NCBI GenBank assembly: GCA_039621445.1
Contig: CP154956.1
Span: forward strand, 89,658,482 to 89,722,481
Direction of reading: 5' to 3'
From: Euglena gracilis
Taxonomy: Eukaryota; Euglenida; Euglenophyceae; Euglenales
DNA length: 64,000 nt
The position numbers and the translations under genes are program-made. Below, in pieces: positions 53,873-64,000 of the stretch. Every line of letters begins with the position of its first letter. The stretch's first letter is position 1. Under the pieces are notes generated by a model. It searched no databases. It was not told where the DNA came from and saw only the letters and a program-made list of their open reading frames with translations.

Positions 53873-54769
53873 CTGCATGTGAACAGCAGATTCAGATTTT
53901 TGGGGAAAGTCTTGCACGTCCCTCTGACCGTGGTGGAAAAAGGTGCCTTTCTAACTCTTGCAAGTGGGAAGGGGGGGCGCAATGGCAAAAAATTCAATAT
54001 TTTTCTGAAAAAAAATCTCTGGTTTGAAAATGTTTTTGCAGAAAAATGGGATGCCAGCCAAAAAAAATGCAAAAATGCATAAAATCTGAAAAAGGAAAAA
54101 AAATGGAAAGATATCCGATTGTGGAAAAATGAAATGCAGAAATTTGTGATAAAAACACCATCATATCCAAATAAAAAAAATGAAATTGCATTTCATGGTG
54201 GCTTCTGTGAAGAGGGGCACAATGCAATCGAGTCACAGAAAACACAAGCAACTTCCTCCTCATTCCATTGTGCAAAAACTTACTAAAACGCCTATTTCTG
54301 AAATTTTCGCTTTTTTTTTTACCAAAGTTAGCCAAAAAAAAAAACTCCCATTTCCGCCTCAGCCAGAGGCGGAAATAAGGTTCTGAACCGATTTTTTCCC
54401 CCAGTTGGGGTGGGGGGGTTCAGGACCCAGTTGGGGGAGGAGGGGTCCAGTTGGTGGCTTTTTTCCAATGGCCAGCAAATTGGCTTGGCCAGTGGACCCG
54501 GCGCACTTGATGGCGGTGATCAAATGACACAGTGACGGGATGTTTTACAGCAGATGGCATGAAATGGCAACATCCTCACCTGATGCATCATGTGGCATGA
54601 CATGATACGGGTAAGAGTGCAGATCGGCTGTCGTGTGTTGTTTCACATACACAGCAGAACGTTTTGCTTTTTTGATCAAAAGCTTGAATTTTACACACAG
54701 CATGCTGTGAGTAAAATTGTTGCATGCTCAGAGATCAATCATTTCTTTGGGATTCTGGCAAGTTTTGGG

Positions 54770-55210
54770 GTCAGAAAAGTGTCCGGCGCTTCGCCCCAGT
54801 CACTGGGAAAAAAATTCCCACCAGCTCTCCCTGCTAACCCACCACCCAAATAATACCGGGGTATTATTTTTTCGCCTGAAGTCCCAGCCCGAGGGGGTTA
54901 TTTATTAAACTTCCTCATGAAATTTAACATTTTTGGAGGCCAGATGTTCCAGAGAAGTCGATTGTTTTTCTTTGAAATCATGATTTTACCCACATTTTCA
55001 GGCAAAATCCAGGTCCAAAATCCAAATCGTCGGCCCGAAAATTGGGGGGGGGGGTGTTAACTCGGTCATCGAAGTCGGACCCCTATGGGGGGGTATTATT
55101 TGGAAGGGTATTATTTGGGGCGAGGGTTTAGCACTGGGAGGGGGGTCCACTAGAATTTCCACCAGCCAAATTTGGACAAGCTGCAGTCCACCCCCATCCC
55201 CTCAGGAACT
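54770..55210 (+). repeat. CTAG-hairpin repeat copy 3, interrupted
   Basis: GGCGCTTCGCCCCAGTCACTGG and CCACCAGCTCTCCCTGCTA start as in copy 1. ATTTCCACCAGCCAAATTTGG and CTGCAGTCC resume at about 55155. Between them is about 300 bp with ACCGGGGTATTATTT and GGGTATTATTTGG phrases, a likely nested insertion. Confidence 0.55.
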
Positions 55211-55739
55211 GCGGACCCTGAAGCAGAAACATGCACCACACGCTTGGTATTCTGTTACTGTTTCAGAATTTCCCAGGATTCATTGGTTTCTTGTTGGAAT
55301 ATGTCCTGATTTGTCAGGTTTTGAAGACTGGAGGTGGGTCCCAGCCACCCACCCCACCCCCGGGAAACAAACTGTCACCTAACAGGTTGGCGGGGACCTT
55401 GACAATTTCCTGTCACGACAGGTTGGCCGGTACCAAGGACCCAGACAATTTCCCGGGCGGGACACTGACAGGTTCTTGGGCATGACAGTTTTTGCAGGGG
55501 GGGGGGTAGGTAGAGAAACCAAAAATATAGCCACTAATCTACAAAACGAACACAATTTAAAACAATGATTTGTCCTGCTGGAAAACACTTCAGTGCGATA
55601 AAGCCTTGGTCAATTGCAGTCTTTTCAATGTTCCACATCACATTAAAAGTGATTAGATGCATTGAAACATCAAGGTTCCATTCAGGGTGTTTTTTTTTAA
55701 GACCGGGGGGTCCCCCCACCCACCCACCCACCCCCTGGG

Positions 55740-55925
55740 GGACCGACCTCCCCGGGGGGACCCACAAAAAATCGTGAAAAATGCTAAAAATAGCGCTTTT
55801 CAAAAATTTTCGGCCGAAAAGTATATCCCACCCCCCTCCGGGGGGGGACCCCACCCCCGGGGTGGGGGCTCGGCCGGACCCACCCAACCCCCCCCCGGGG
55901 TCCACGACTAAAAAAATCCCTAGTT
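55740..55925. repeat. Dispersed repeat, second copy of 39680-39890
   Basis: It carries ATCGTGAAAAATGCTAAAAA, CCGAAAAGTATATCCC and GGGGTCCACGACTAAAAAAA. C/G hairpins differ in length from the other copy. Confidence 0.65.
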
Positions 55926-56579
55926 CCATTGATTGATGACGATAATCAATGTCATCGGTAAACTCCCCCAAGTTTTATTGCACTGCAGCACTATTGGACG
56001 GCCGCCTCCGGCGGCGGGGGGTGCAGCACTATTTGGACCCTGCCATACTCTTGGACTGGGTGCCTCTTAGTCCCAGCCTATCACCACAGTCTGCTCAATG
56101 TCCTACACTGAGGCTAGCGAGGTGCATCTTCGGACGACTTCCATGAGTAGTTCGGGTGGGAAAGCGCCCCCTTTCCCCTCTCTGCGGGTTACAAAAGATG
56201 CCCCCAGTAGGCTGCAATAGCTTCTACGCATTTCACATTGCTATGTTTTGGGGTTTTGGACGCTTCATCGGCCGGGGGTGCAGCACTACTTGTACCCACA
56301 ACCCTATTGGCCCCGCATCATCATTGGGGGGGGTTAGGGCAAGAGGATGCAAGGCATCTCATTTGTGAGGAAGTGAAATAATACAAATTTGATTTTGCTT
56401 TAGCTTCTGTTTTGCAACAAGAACTTCATTAAATCCTGTGATCGTTCGGTGGCAGGTTGGTTCTTCAAAGTCAATCATGTGGAACTTAGCCGGTGGCTCA
56501 TAAAAACCATTCAGCAAAATCCGGTGTCCCAAACGGTCAGTGATGAGTCCTTTCGTCATGAACTCGAAACCTCTTGCAG

Positions 56580-56650
56580 GAAATCGATATCGGAGGCCTT
56601 TGAAAAAAAAATGCGGAAAAATTGCGGAAAAATTGATATAGGGGGGAAAA
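56580..56650. repeat. Small GCGGAAAAATT repeat with GATATC
   Basis: ATCGATATCGGAGGCCTTTG then GCGGAAAAATTGCGG and ATTGATATAGGGGGG, a short form of the 28378 element. Confidence 0.6.
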
Positions 56651-57099
56651 AACTACAAAACTACAAAAAATGCAAGAAAAAAGCTGCAAAATCACCAAAA
56701 AGTGAAAACTGCGATAAAAAAACTGCAAAAGCTACACCGTGCATGCCCCCCCCCGGAAACTGTCTGCAGACAAGCCAGCGAGTACAGAGTTAAGAGACAC
56801 GTCCCTACAACGACAGGTCAGCGGGTACGGGGGCAGGAGACAGTTTCCCCGGCGGGTTGGGTCAGAGAAAAAAGTTGAAATTTTTCGACCCCCACCAGGC
56901 ACAAAAATACAAAAAAATGGTTTCTCTCACAAATTTGTGATCAGAAGCCTGAAATCAATATTTGCATTTTTTTTCAACTTGGAATACTTATTTTTCAACC
57001 AAAAAATGTGGAAATGCTCAAAAAATTGCCAGGAGACAGGTAAGGGGTTCAAGGGTAGGAGACATTTCAATGAGGACAGGATAGCGCATACAGGGAAGT

Positions 57100-58550
57100 A
57101 GAGGACAATTTCCCGGGGAGGACAGTTCCCCAGGGGGGGGGGTAGGTTTTCCTTCCTCCCTGGTGGACCTCAAAGCAGCCTTTGACAATCCACCTGCCGC
57201 CATTATATGATTCCTTTCCTGACCCTGGGAAGCTACCGGCAATCACATCACTGGAGTGACCCTGCATCCTTGGCTTGCTTGCTTGCAAACCTGGTCGATG
57301 CATCTTGCGGGTGGAATCCGCTTCAATAAATCAAAAAAATAGGGTACCTCATCAGGACTTTTGCACCAGCGTGTCGTAAAGACTTGTGTACCGGACTGTA
57401 CCTGCCAGCCAGGGGGACCAGCGGGTGACCATGACCAGGTGCCAAGTCCCCTGTAAGCGTAATTCCTTTTTAGGCCACCGACCAGGGGGGGTTATATACA
57501 CCCCCTTCCCTGCAATCCCCCACCAGAGGTCGGTATACAGAGGTGGTTGGTGGGCAAGGGGAGGCGGGGTGGATCAAATATTCAAAATATGCACTTTTTT
57601 ACCCCCAAAAAATCGAGACGCTCGCTCCGGCACATATACAAAAAAAATGAGCTCCGCATGCCCCCCCCACTGTGGGATTTGCTGGGTTCTGTGGCTTGAG
57701 GTCCTTGGTTGTGATAGTGCAATCATGCTCATGTCATCCGAAATTCTTTACACAATGAGACAAAGGACATTACGAGGTGTGGAAACATACCAGTAAAGCA
57801 CCAGGCCGACCTGGCACGGGTTGGGCTCAAAAAGATGTCCCACACCCTTCCATCGTTCTCCAGTGTTACCCCTTTCTTTGCGGTTGCCAGGTTGCCAGCA
57901 AGCTCTCACCAACTGAGGTTGAGTTGTTCAGTTGGATCCGGCGAGACTTGGCAAATGCAGTATTTAGTCAAATTCAAATTGGAAAGAAAAAGACCACCAC
58001 TTCAACAACACTGCAGCCCATGTGGAAGAATATGGGTTGTTGTTGGGTTCAGAAGAGAGGGGGTTGATATTAAAAATCATGTCGTCTCGGACCTTGGTTG
58101 AGATACAGGGGAAAAAACCTGTGTGGCAAACGTGTACGTCAAGTCAGCCCAGTTTTGGGGTGCCGGTGGCCGATAACCACGGGTCATAGCTAATTTGGAT
58201 TTGGTAAATCAGGTCGCAGGATTGTGGCAATTAATTTCCGGGGGGTAGATATGTAGATATTCCTGGCATCCTCCAGGGGCTGGTTTAGGGAAATCAACCA
58301 GTACCTCTTCGGCACAGGCCCGACCCCTGGAGAGGGGGGGACCCATGAAGGGAAACCGGCTGGTGCAAACATTCTTTCAATGCAGAGTGCCTCCAATCCG
58401 TTCTTGTCAACAGCCTTGGAATGCTGAAAATTGTTAAAAAAATATCAGCAAAGGACCTTTATCCTGGCTGACGGACTGATGGAAGACGGGCGCACTGGTG
58501 GAAGACGGCAGACTTACTGTGAACACGGGTTTTCTTAAGGACCCCAGGGC
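57100..58550. other. No recognisable gene
   Basis: Plus-strand frames at 57386-57796 and 57777-58101 have protein-like composition but no recognised motif and overlap in different frames. Confidence 0.3.
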
Positions 58551-58619
58551 AGGGCATCGCTCAGTGACCCTCCGGGGGGTCCAGTTCAGAGACTGGAAAA
58601 TCTGGGCTGGTTGGAAAAA

Positions 58620-58995
58620 CTCTGCTGGCCAGGGCAGGACAGGAAGGCCTGGTGGGGGGGGGTCGACCCCCCCACCCACCACAGCATTTTCACTGATTTC
58701 GGGAAAACGGGGATTTTGGCCAGAAATTTTTTTGGAATTTTTTTTTGAAAAATGAACCCAAAACACATGATTTTTTTGATGGAAAACCACATTTTTTTTC
58801 ACAAAAAAATCTCAAAAATTTCAGGGTTAAAAATGGTAGTTTTTAGGAGGGGGTGAAAAAAAACGAAGGTCAAAAAAAAGTGGACAAACTTTGGCACAAT
58901 CAAATTTTACTGACATTTTTTCTCGTTGAATTTTTTTTGGACTTTCAATGGCATTTTTTTTGCTTCAAAAACCTCTCAAAATCAACATACAAAAA
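58620..58995. repeat. Relative of the 10154-10815 element, copy 3 (left part)
   Basis: It starts CCAGGGCAGGACAGGAAGGC, then the C/G hairpin and CAGCATTTTCACTGATTTCG, and follows the 10154 copy to CAATGGCATTTTTT. It then breaks off into another repeat at about 58990. Confidence 0.75.
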
Positions 58996-59399
58996 AGCGA
59001 TTTTTTTTGCCCCCCTTGGCCAGCCAAATCCACCCATTTTTTTGCCCATTTTTGGCCCATTTTGCACCCCCGAAAGCCAAAAGCCGTTACCGTCCAGAGC
59101 GGCTGGAAAATTTAAACTCGCTGATGGGGGAGGGTGTCTGGGGCGGGAAAAAGGCTGCTGGCTGGCTGGAACCCCCCCTGGGGGATGGGGTCCACTTGGC
59201 TAAAGCGACGCCCTACCGCGGGGGGAGAGGGAGGGTGCTGGCTGGACCTCCTAGGGGTGGGGGTCCGGGGGAGGGGGGTTGGCCGGCTGGCAGTTGGACC
59301 CAGGTGGTACCCAAAACCTGAGAGAAAAAGCCAAATCAAACTGAAATGAAAATTTTCAGCTGAAAGATTGAAAGCGTTTTCTTCCCCAAAAAATTTCTG

Positions 59400-59830
59400 G
59401 CGCTTTGCGCCAATAATTTTTCGGCCCAGCCTGGCTGTGCTCGGCTGGCCCAAACCTCATTCAGTGGCACCTGGTCGGCAGCCTGGCTGGGAGCTGCTGG
59501 TGGGCAAAAATGTGCTGGTCTGGCTGGACCCCCTCCACCAGGGTTCGATATAAGGAGAGGAGGGGGGGACGACCAAAAGTGCCATTTTGGGCACTTTTTG
59601 GGCAAAAATTGGCCAAAAATGCAAAAAAATTTCGGCGCAAAGCGCCGGAGGAAAAAATTGACCCTTTTTGGGGGGGGTCCCGGGTACCCCCCGAGGGTCG
59701 GTTTGGATCCCCCTTGCAGGTGGGGGGGGAGTGGTCTGGACCCCCCGTGCGGGCCAGGAGGGGGGGGTGGGGGGAACACCCCCCACCTAAACCATGCACG
59801 CCCTCCTTATATCGAACCCTGCCCCCCCAG
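59400..59830. repeat. Two GGCGCTTTGCGCC/GGCGCAAAGCGCC hairpins in C/G-rich repeats
   Basis: GGCGCTTTGCGCC (59400) and GGCGCAAAGCGCC (59633) are inverted relative to each other. The ends GGGTTCGATATAAGGAG (59540) and CTCCTTATATCGAACCC (59803) are also inverted repeats, so 59540-59820 looks like a foldback element of about 280 bp. Confidence 0.6.
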
Positions 59831-60254
59831 GGGTAAGAAAACCGGCCTAAGAAAACCCCTGGCTGCCAGGAATGATAACGTGGTTTGTTAAGTTTTTTTT
59901 GTTTTACATCCATCGGTGGTAAGTGAAAGCCTAATGCCCATGCCATCATCATCATGTCAGCCACCAAGATTTTTCTTTCTCTTTTCAGGCCAATGTTCTG
60001 GCAAATTTCTGGCAAATGTGGGGTGCATTTGGAGGGTAGGTGGCGTACCCTAACTGTAAGTTTTATGGGGCTCCCGTTCGGCTCTGCATATTTATGCAAC
60101 AGCCTTGCAATCTGTTCCGTGGGGAGGGGGCAATGGGTGCATGGAAGTACCAAACCTTTGTTACCTGGAATGAAAATGGTTTGGGCCCATGTTCATTCAC
60201 CCATGCCGGGAGCACATCAGGGTTTGGTCGAGGCCAAAATATGCCTCCTTACCG

Positions 60255-60499
60255 GGCTTCTTTTTACTAACCTGCGGGGGGGGGTCGGCTCGGGGGTCGG
60301 TTTTGGGTCCTGGTGCCTGCTGACCCAGCGAACTTTCTTTGAAGATGCCCATTTTTGTCCCCCCCCAACGCCCCCGGCACCAGGGGGCTGCTATAGGACA
60401 ACTCATGCCAAACCTGACCCCCCTGTGGGACTGTGGGGGGGTCCAAAATGCCTTCCCCCTGCCTGCCCATAGCATCCACCCACTTCCTAAAAAGTAGCC
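60255..60499. mobile_element. MITE family with GGCTTCTTTTTA ends, copy 2
   Basis: It starts GGCTTCTTTTTACTAACC and ends CTTCCTAAAAAGTAGCC (one mismatch in the inverted end). It shares GCCTGCTGACCCAGC and CTGCCTGCCCATAGCATCCA with the other copies. Confidence 0.75.
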
Positions 60500-61119
60500 T
60501 GCACCTGACCCTGGGAACCCAAACATGCTTCCAAAAAGGCTTTACTCCAACCCAAACCAACGCCCTGAAGAAACCAATGTATCCACAAATCTTGACGAAC
60601 CGTGACCTCCCTAAGAAAAGCTGGGGTTTCTGGGGGTGCCGGCAACTTCTCATCATGAAAGGCATTCTGGGGACCGGAAACATACAATTGAAGATTTCCT
60701 GAGCACAACTAATATAAACTCCAAATAGGATTTTAGAATGGACGGTGAGAGCTTGGCTCTGCGAGATCCATTGTGCCAACCACCGAAAGCCAGGGTCACA
60801 GGACCGAAGCGAAGAATAGGTTGGCAAACTGGGGTCGCCAGGAATTGTTTCAACCGCAGGCAAATACAAGTTGTGTGCACGCAGATGATTGATTAGGTCT
60901 GTAAGCGTCTGTAAGTGTGGGGCTGAAGGTGTTCATTTTTGGAGACAAATTGATTAGGTTATGGATAGGTTATGAAACTGAGAAGTCAGACGGTAAGAGC
61001 CCCACAACTTCCCAGGATGCCGTGCAGTGGACTTTCCATGATTAAGTTGGTATAGACCATGGTCATAATGACAACTTCCTGGGGGGGGGGTCGTTATGGC
61101 ATATACTCATCAGGGGTTT

Positions 61120-61600
61120 TCTCAAGGACCCCCTGGGGGGTCCAGCCTCCGGCTGGCAAAAAGGCTGCTGGCTGGAAATGAGCTGCTGGCTGGACCCCCC
61201 CGGGGGGGGGGGGATAAGGGGGGAGGGGGGGTCCGGGGCTGGGGGGCTGGGCTGGGCTGGATCGATGAAAAACAAAAATCTGAATTTTTTTTGCCATTTT
61301 CGACATTTTGATGGATGGAGCTAGACCAAGGCTGGATCGGGACTGGAGGAACAGGCTAATTACTGAAAAAAATGCAGGGATAGGTGAGCTGGGCAGCCCA
61401 TTTGGCTGGCCAGCCTGCAGCCGGCTGACCCGGCCTTCGGCCGGCTGGCCCGGCCTCCGGCCGGGCTGGACCCAACTCTATTGCACTCGACCCCCCGGGG
61501 TGGTCTCAGCCCGAATTTGCTGGCTGGATTTGAGCTGCTGGCTGGCTGGACCCCCCCCGGGGGGGTAGGGTACCCTCCGGCTTAAGAAAAACCCTTATAC
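61120..61600. repeat. GGCTGGCTGGACCCCCC repeats
   Basis: GCTGCTGGCTGGA and CCGGCTGGCCCGGCCTCCGG units recur around C(n)G(n) hairpins at about 61195 and 61553. They are related to 59130-59290. Confidence 0.6.
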
Positions 61601-62149
61601 TCATCATAGAAGAAAGATCCTGAAAACATCCATGCCGATTTTCGGGCCATTTGTGTTTTGATCATTAAAAATGCAACAAATGATGCCGGGTGATATTTCA
61701 TTTTTGGTACTCTCACTCTTGCAAGAAAACATATTGCTCTCCTTTTTTATCACAAGGGACTTCTTGGTCGTGAAAAATGAATTCGTTGTTACACTCAGAA
61801 ATACAACATCAGTTCAGTTCACTCCTTTGCTTGATTGTGCAAAATACACCACAGCCCTAACAACAATATACTACGGATTTGGAAGATGCTATTTACTTGT
61901 CAGGAGTATGTGCTCTGCCAATTGTTTTTCCCTTTCCTCTCTTTCCCCTTGGACACTCATCTGATACATCTGTCAGATGTGCAAGTCTTATGCAGGCGGC
62001 ATGTGTCATATGATGCAATGAGATTGCCTGGCCATTTGCCGCACATTTTGGCCCTTTGAACATAAGCATGTGACCAGCGATTTGTTCATGCAAATGCCCA
62101 AAGAAAAACATCCAACACACGGTTTGGATCAAGCTAATATTTGGGTATT

Positions 62150-62290
62150 TGGTTAGGGATAGGGTCAGGGTTAGGGTTAGAGAGGGGGTCAGGGTTTTAG
62201 GGTAGGCCAAAATATGCCAAATTTGGTTGGATTTAGGTTCAATTTTGGCATAACCACCTAACTTTGGCCCAACCCTAACCCCTAAATCCT
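62150..62290. repeat. Inverted repeat with TTAGGG / CCCTAA arms
   Basis: AGGGTCAGGGTTAGGGTTAG at about 62162 faces CCCAACCCTAACCCCTAAATCC at 62268 across GGCCAAAATATGCCAAAT… TTTGGCATAACC, a foldback of about 130 bp. Confidence 0.6.
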
Positions 62291-62934
62291 CTTCGGAAAG
62301 ATAATCATCACCCTAACCATACCAAATATAACAGAAAATACCAAAGAATGCCGCTGAAACCCCACATCAGCTTGCGTTTAAGGTGATCGACCCCCTCGTC
62401 CAATTATCCCCCCCCCTTGTACGGGCCCCCACAGCCCCATGGGGGGGGGAGTAATTACAGGCTGCCAAATCCCTTTTCAATACGCAAAAAAAAACAACTA
62501 AATATTTATTTTTTGACAAAGAAACTGACAGGAAAGAAAACATCCAGGATGCGCAAAAGAAATGCAGGAGGAAGGAGAGAAAAGGATAGCAGAGTGCGAA
62601 AATGCATCCTTAATCCTTCCCGATGCGTGTATGACTTCTGGACAAAAAAGGTACATTGTTGTAGTATACCCGCCAGACCCATCACCATCAAATGATGTCA
62701 AAAGACCTTTCCATCCTTGAACCTGCTGCCTGTCTGCAAATAAACAACTCGGCCAAATTTCTCTCCAACTTGGAACTTGAATGGACGTGGGCAGGTCACA
62801 TGGTTGCCATTCGAGTGAAAACGGTATCCATCATAACTGCAGCAATGATGGTGGTTGCAGGAGAGTTGACGCCACTCACCAGGGTATCTGCAGTGGATAA
62901 TGGGAGATTCAGGTTGGCCACCGCCTGGCTTCTT

Positions 62935-63178
62935 TTTACCAAACCTGGCGGGGAGACTTGTGCTATGGCACCCCCCCCCCCCGGGGGGCGTGCCTCCTGA
63001 ACAAGCCAATTTTGCCTTGAAAATGGCCATTTTCGGGCCTGGCGCCTTTGGCCTCGGGGTGTGTGCTCTATATAGCACCACCCCAAACCCAACCCCCAGG
63101 GGGTCGATAATGCCCTACCCACCTGCCTGCCCATAGCATCCACCCCCCTGGGGGGGCGACCTTCCTTAAAAAGAAGCC
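62935..63178. mobile_element. MITE family with GGCTTCTTTTTA ends, copy 3
   Basis: It starts GGCTTCTTTTTACCAAACC and ends CTTCCTTAAAAAGAAGCC, with perfect 12-bp inverted ends and a C/G hairpin in the middle. Confidence 0.8.
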
Positions 63179-64000
63179 TGGGCACCGCAAGCAGAGTGCT
63201 TGACTTGGGGTCCACGACGGAGAACGACATGGTGGTGTACGGCACATAACCAGGTGACAGGGGAAAATGCGCTGCCCAGTGGTGTGAGGGTGCCTTGGGG
63301 GATTCGGACCTAGGTGCCTTGGAATGGCTGTCAAGGCAGGCACCCCCCAGCACGGCTTAAAGTTCAGCCAGACAACGTTAGCCGGACCAGACCATTCTGC
63401 CCAGAAGGAAATTCTTCCGCTAAAGCATCGGCATCAAACCACAGAGGGGGCCCGCCTTTCAGGGGGGCGACCTCACCCACCCAACACCCATACTGAGTCT
63501 CCAGGATTCCCAATCTGTCCCACAACCTTTAATCAACAAAAGGCCCTGCTTGGAGTGACATCGAACTTTGAAGCGCAAAAGTCGAAGTTGAGTTAACTTG
63601 GTCAAAATTGAATTAATTTGTGGTTCATTCCTCCTGTCATGTGGTTTATTATTATTTTCCTTCAAATCTCAGATGCAAATGGGGCGCAATCCAGAACAAA
63701 AACACTCCTTCAGGATGTAACAACAGCACTCAATCTTTTGACTGTGTTGGATCGAATTTTGTCCACCTAATGGTATGCTGCTGCATACCCCCCAACCTGA
63801 ATTGGTTGGTCAATACCCCAAAAGAGTTTCTGAAATAAGCCCGCCCATCCTCCCCCTCCAGATGACCTTATCCAAACCCACTGACTGTCACCCTCCCCCA
63901 ATCCCTTTATTTGCATCATACGTGCTTTTGCAAAATCCAAAAATCTTGCGAAGAAGATCAGGATTGGAAAGGAAACCAATGCACAGGTGACTGGTCCCAC
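63179..64000. other. No recognisable gene
   Basis: Only frames under 95 codons are present, without motifs. The window ends here. Confidence 0.4.

Noticed and set aside
62150-62290. Chromosome end
   Set aside because: TTAGGG-like motifs are few, in opposing arms and flanked by ordinary sequence, so this is interstitial.

Overview
This is a stretch of eukaryotic nuclear DNA from a repeat-rich genome, most likely a protist or unicellular alga; the species cannot be fixed from sequence alone. Pointers are GC-rich exon islands in AT-rich and homopolymer-rich DNA, GT-AG and apparently GC-AG introns, a nuclear-type tRNA gene with A and B boxes and a T-run terminator, very long microsatellites, interstitial TTAGGG-like motifs and many foldback/MITE-type elements. 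No operons, ribosome binding sites, rRNA genes or CRISPR arrays were seen. Most long open frames here are artefacts of stop-poor simple sequence.

The main real gene is on the minus strand. Exons that can be chained in phase run from 40109 down to 33099. They encode a HAMP linker, a short 'AEYKSYIPAGLF' segment, and a class III nucleotide-cyclase-like domain whose usual catalytic positions are degenerate. A GC3-rich exon with one transmembrane helix (46282-46395) fits directly upstream in phase. Further GC-rich exon candidates (52.4, 53.1, 53.6 and 53.8 kb) may encode an extracellular or sensor part. If all belong together the gene spans more than 20 kb and about 95% of it is intron, packed with repeats.

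Two decayed mobile genes can be recognised. At 3527-4917 there is a 1391-bp hAT-like transposon with 23-bp inverted ends, near-perfect 7-bp flanking repeats and a frameshifted CGGBP1-like zinc-finger gene. At 40419-40970 (plus strand) there is a cytosine-C5 DNA methyltransferase domain broken by several 1-bp indels, antisense inside the proposed intron of the HAMP gene.

The rest is layered repeats. 12.4-15.1 kb, 34.1-34.5 kb and 41.7-42.7 kb hold foldback elements, most of which begin TGG(C/A)A and sit in TA microsatellites. 14745-20440 is a nearly identical tandem duplication across a 13-N assembly gap, and carries seven copies of a ~170-bp unit spaced by (TA)n. 47.2-49.9 kb is a satellite mosaic with an intact-looking 83-nt tRNA gene and a deleted tRNA copy embedded in it. 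Several MITE families (8.4/60.3/62.9 kb; 10.2/35.6/58.6 kb) and a recurring GCGCTTCGCGC mini-hairpin tie the repeats together. 1.9-3.4, 20.4-22.7, 24.6-25.6, 57.1-58.5 and 63.2-64.0 kb hold no gene that can be supported.
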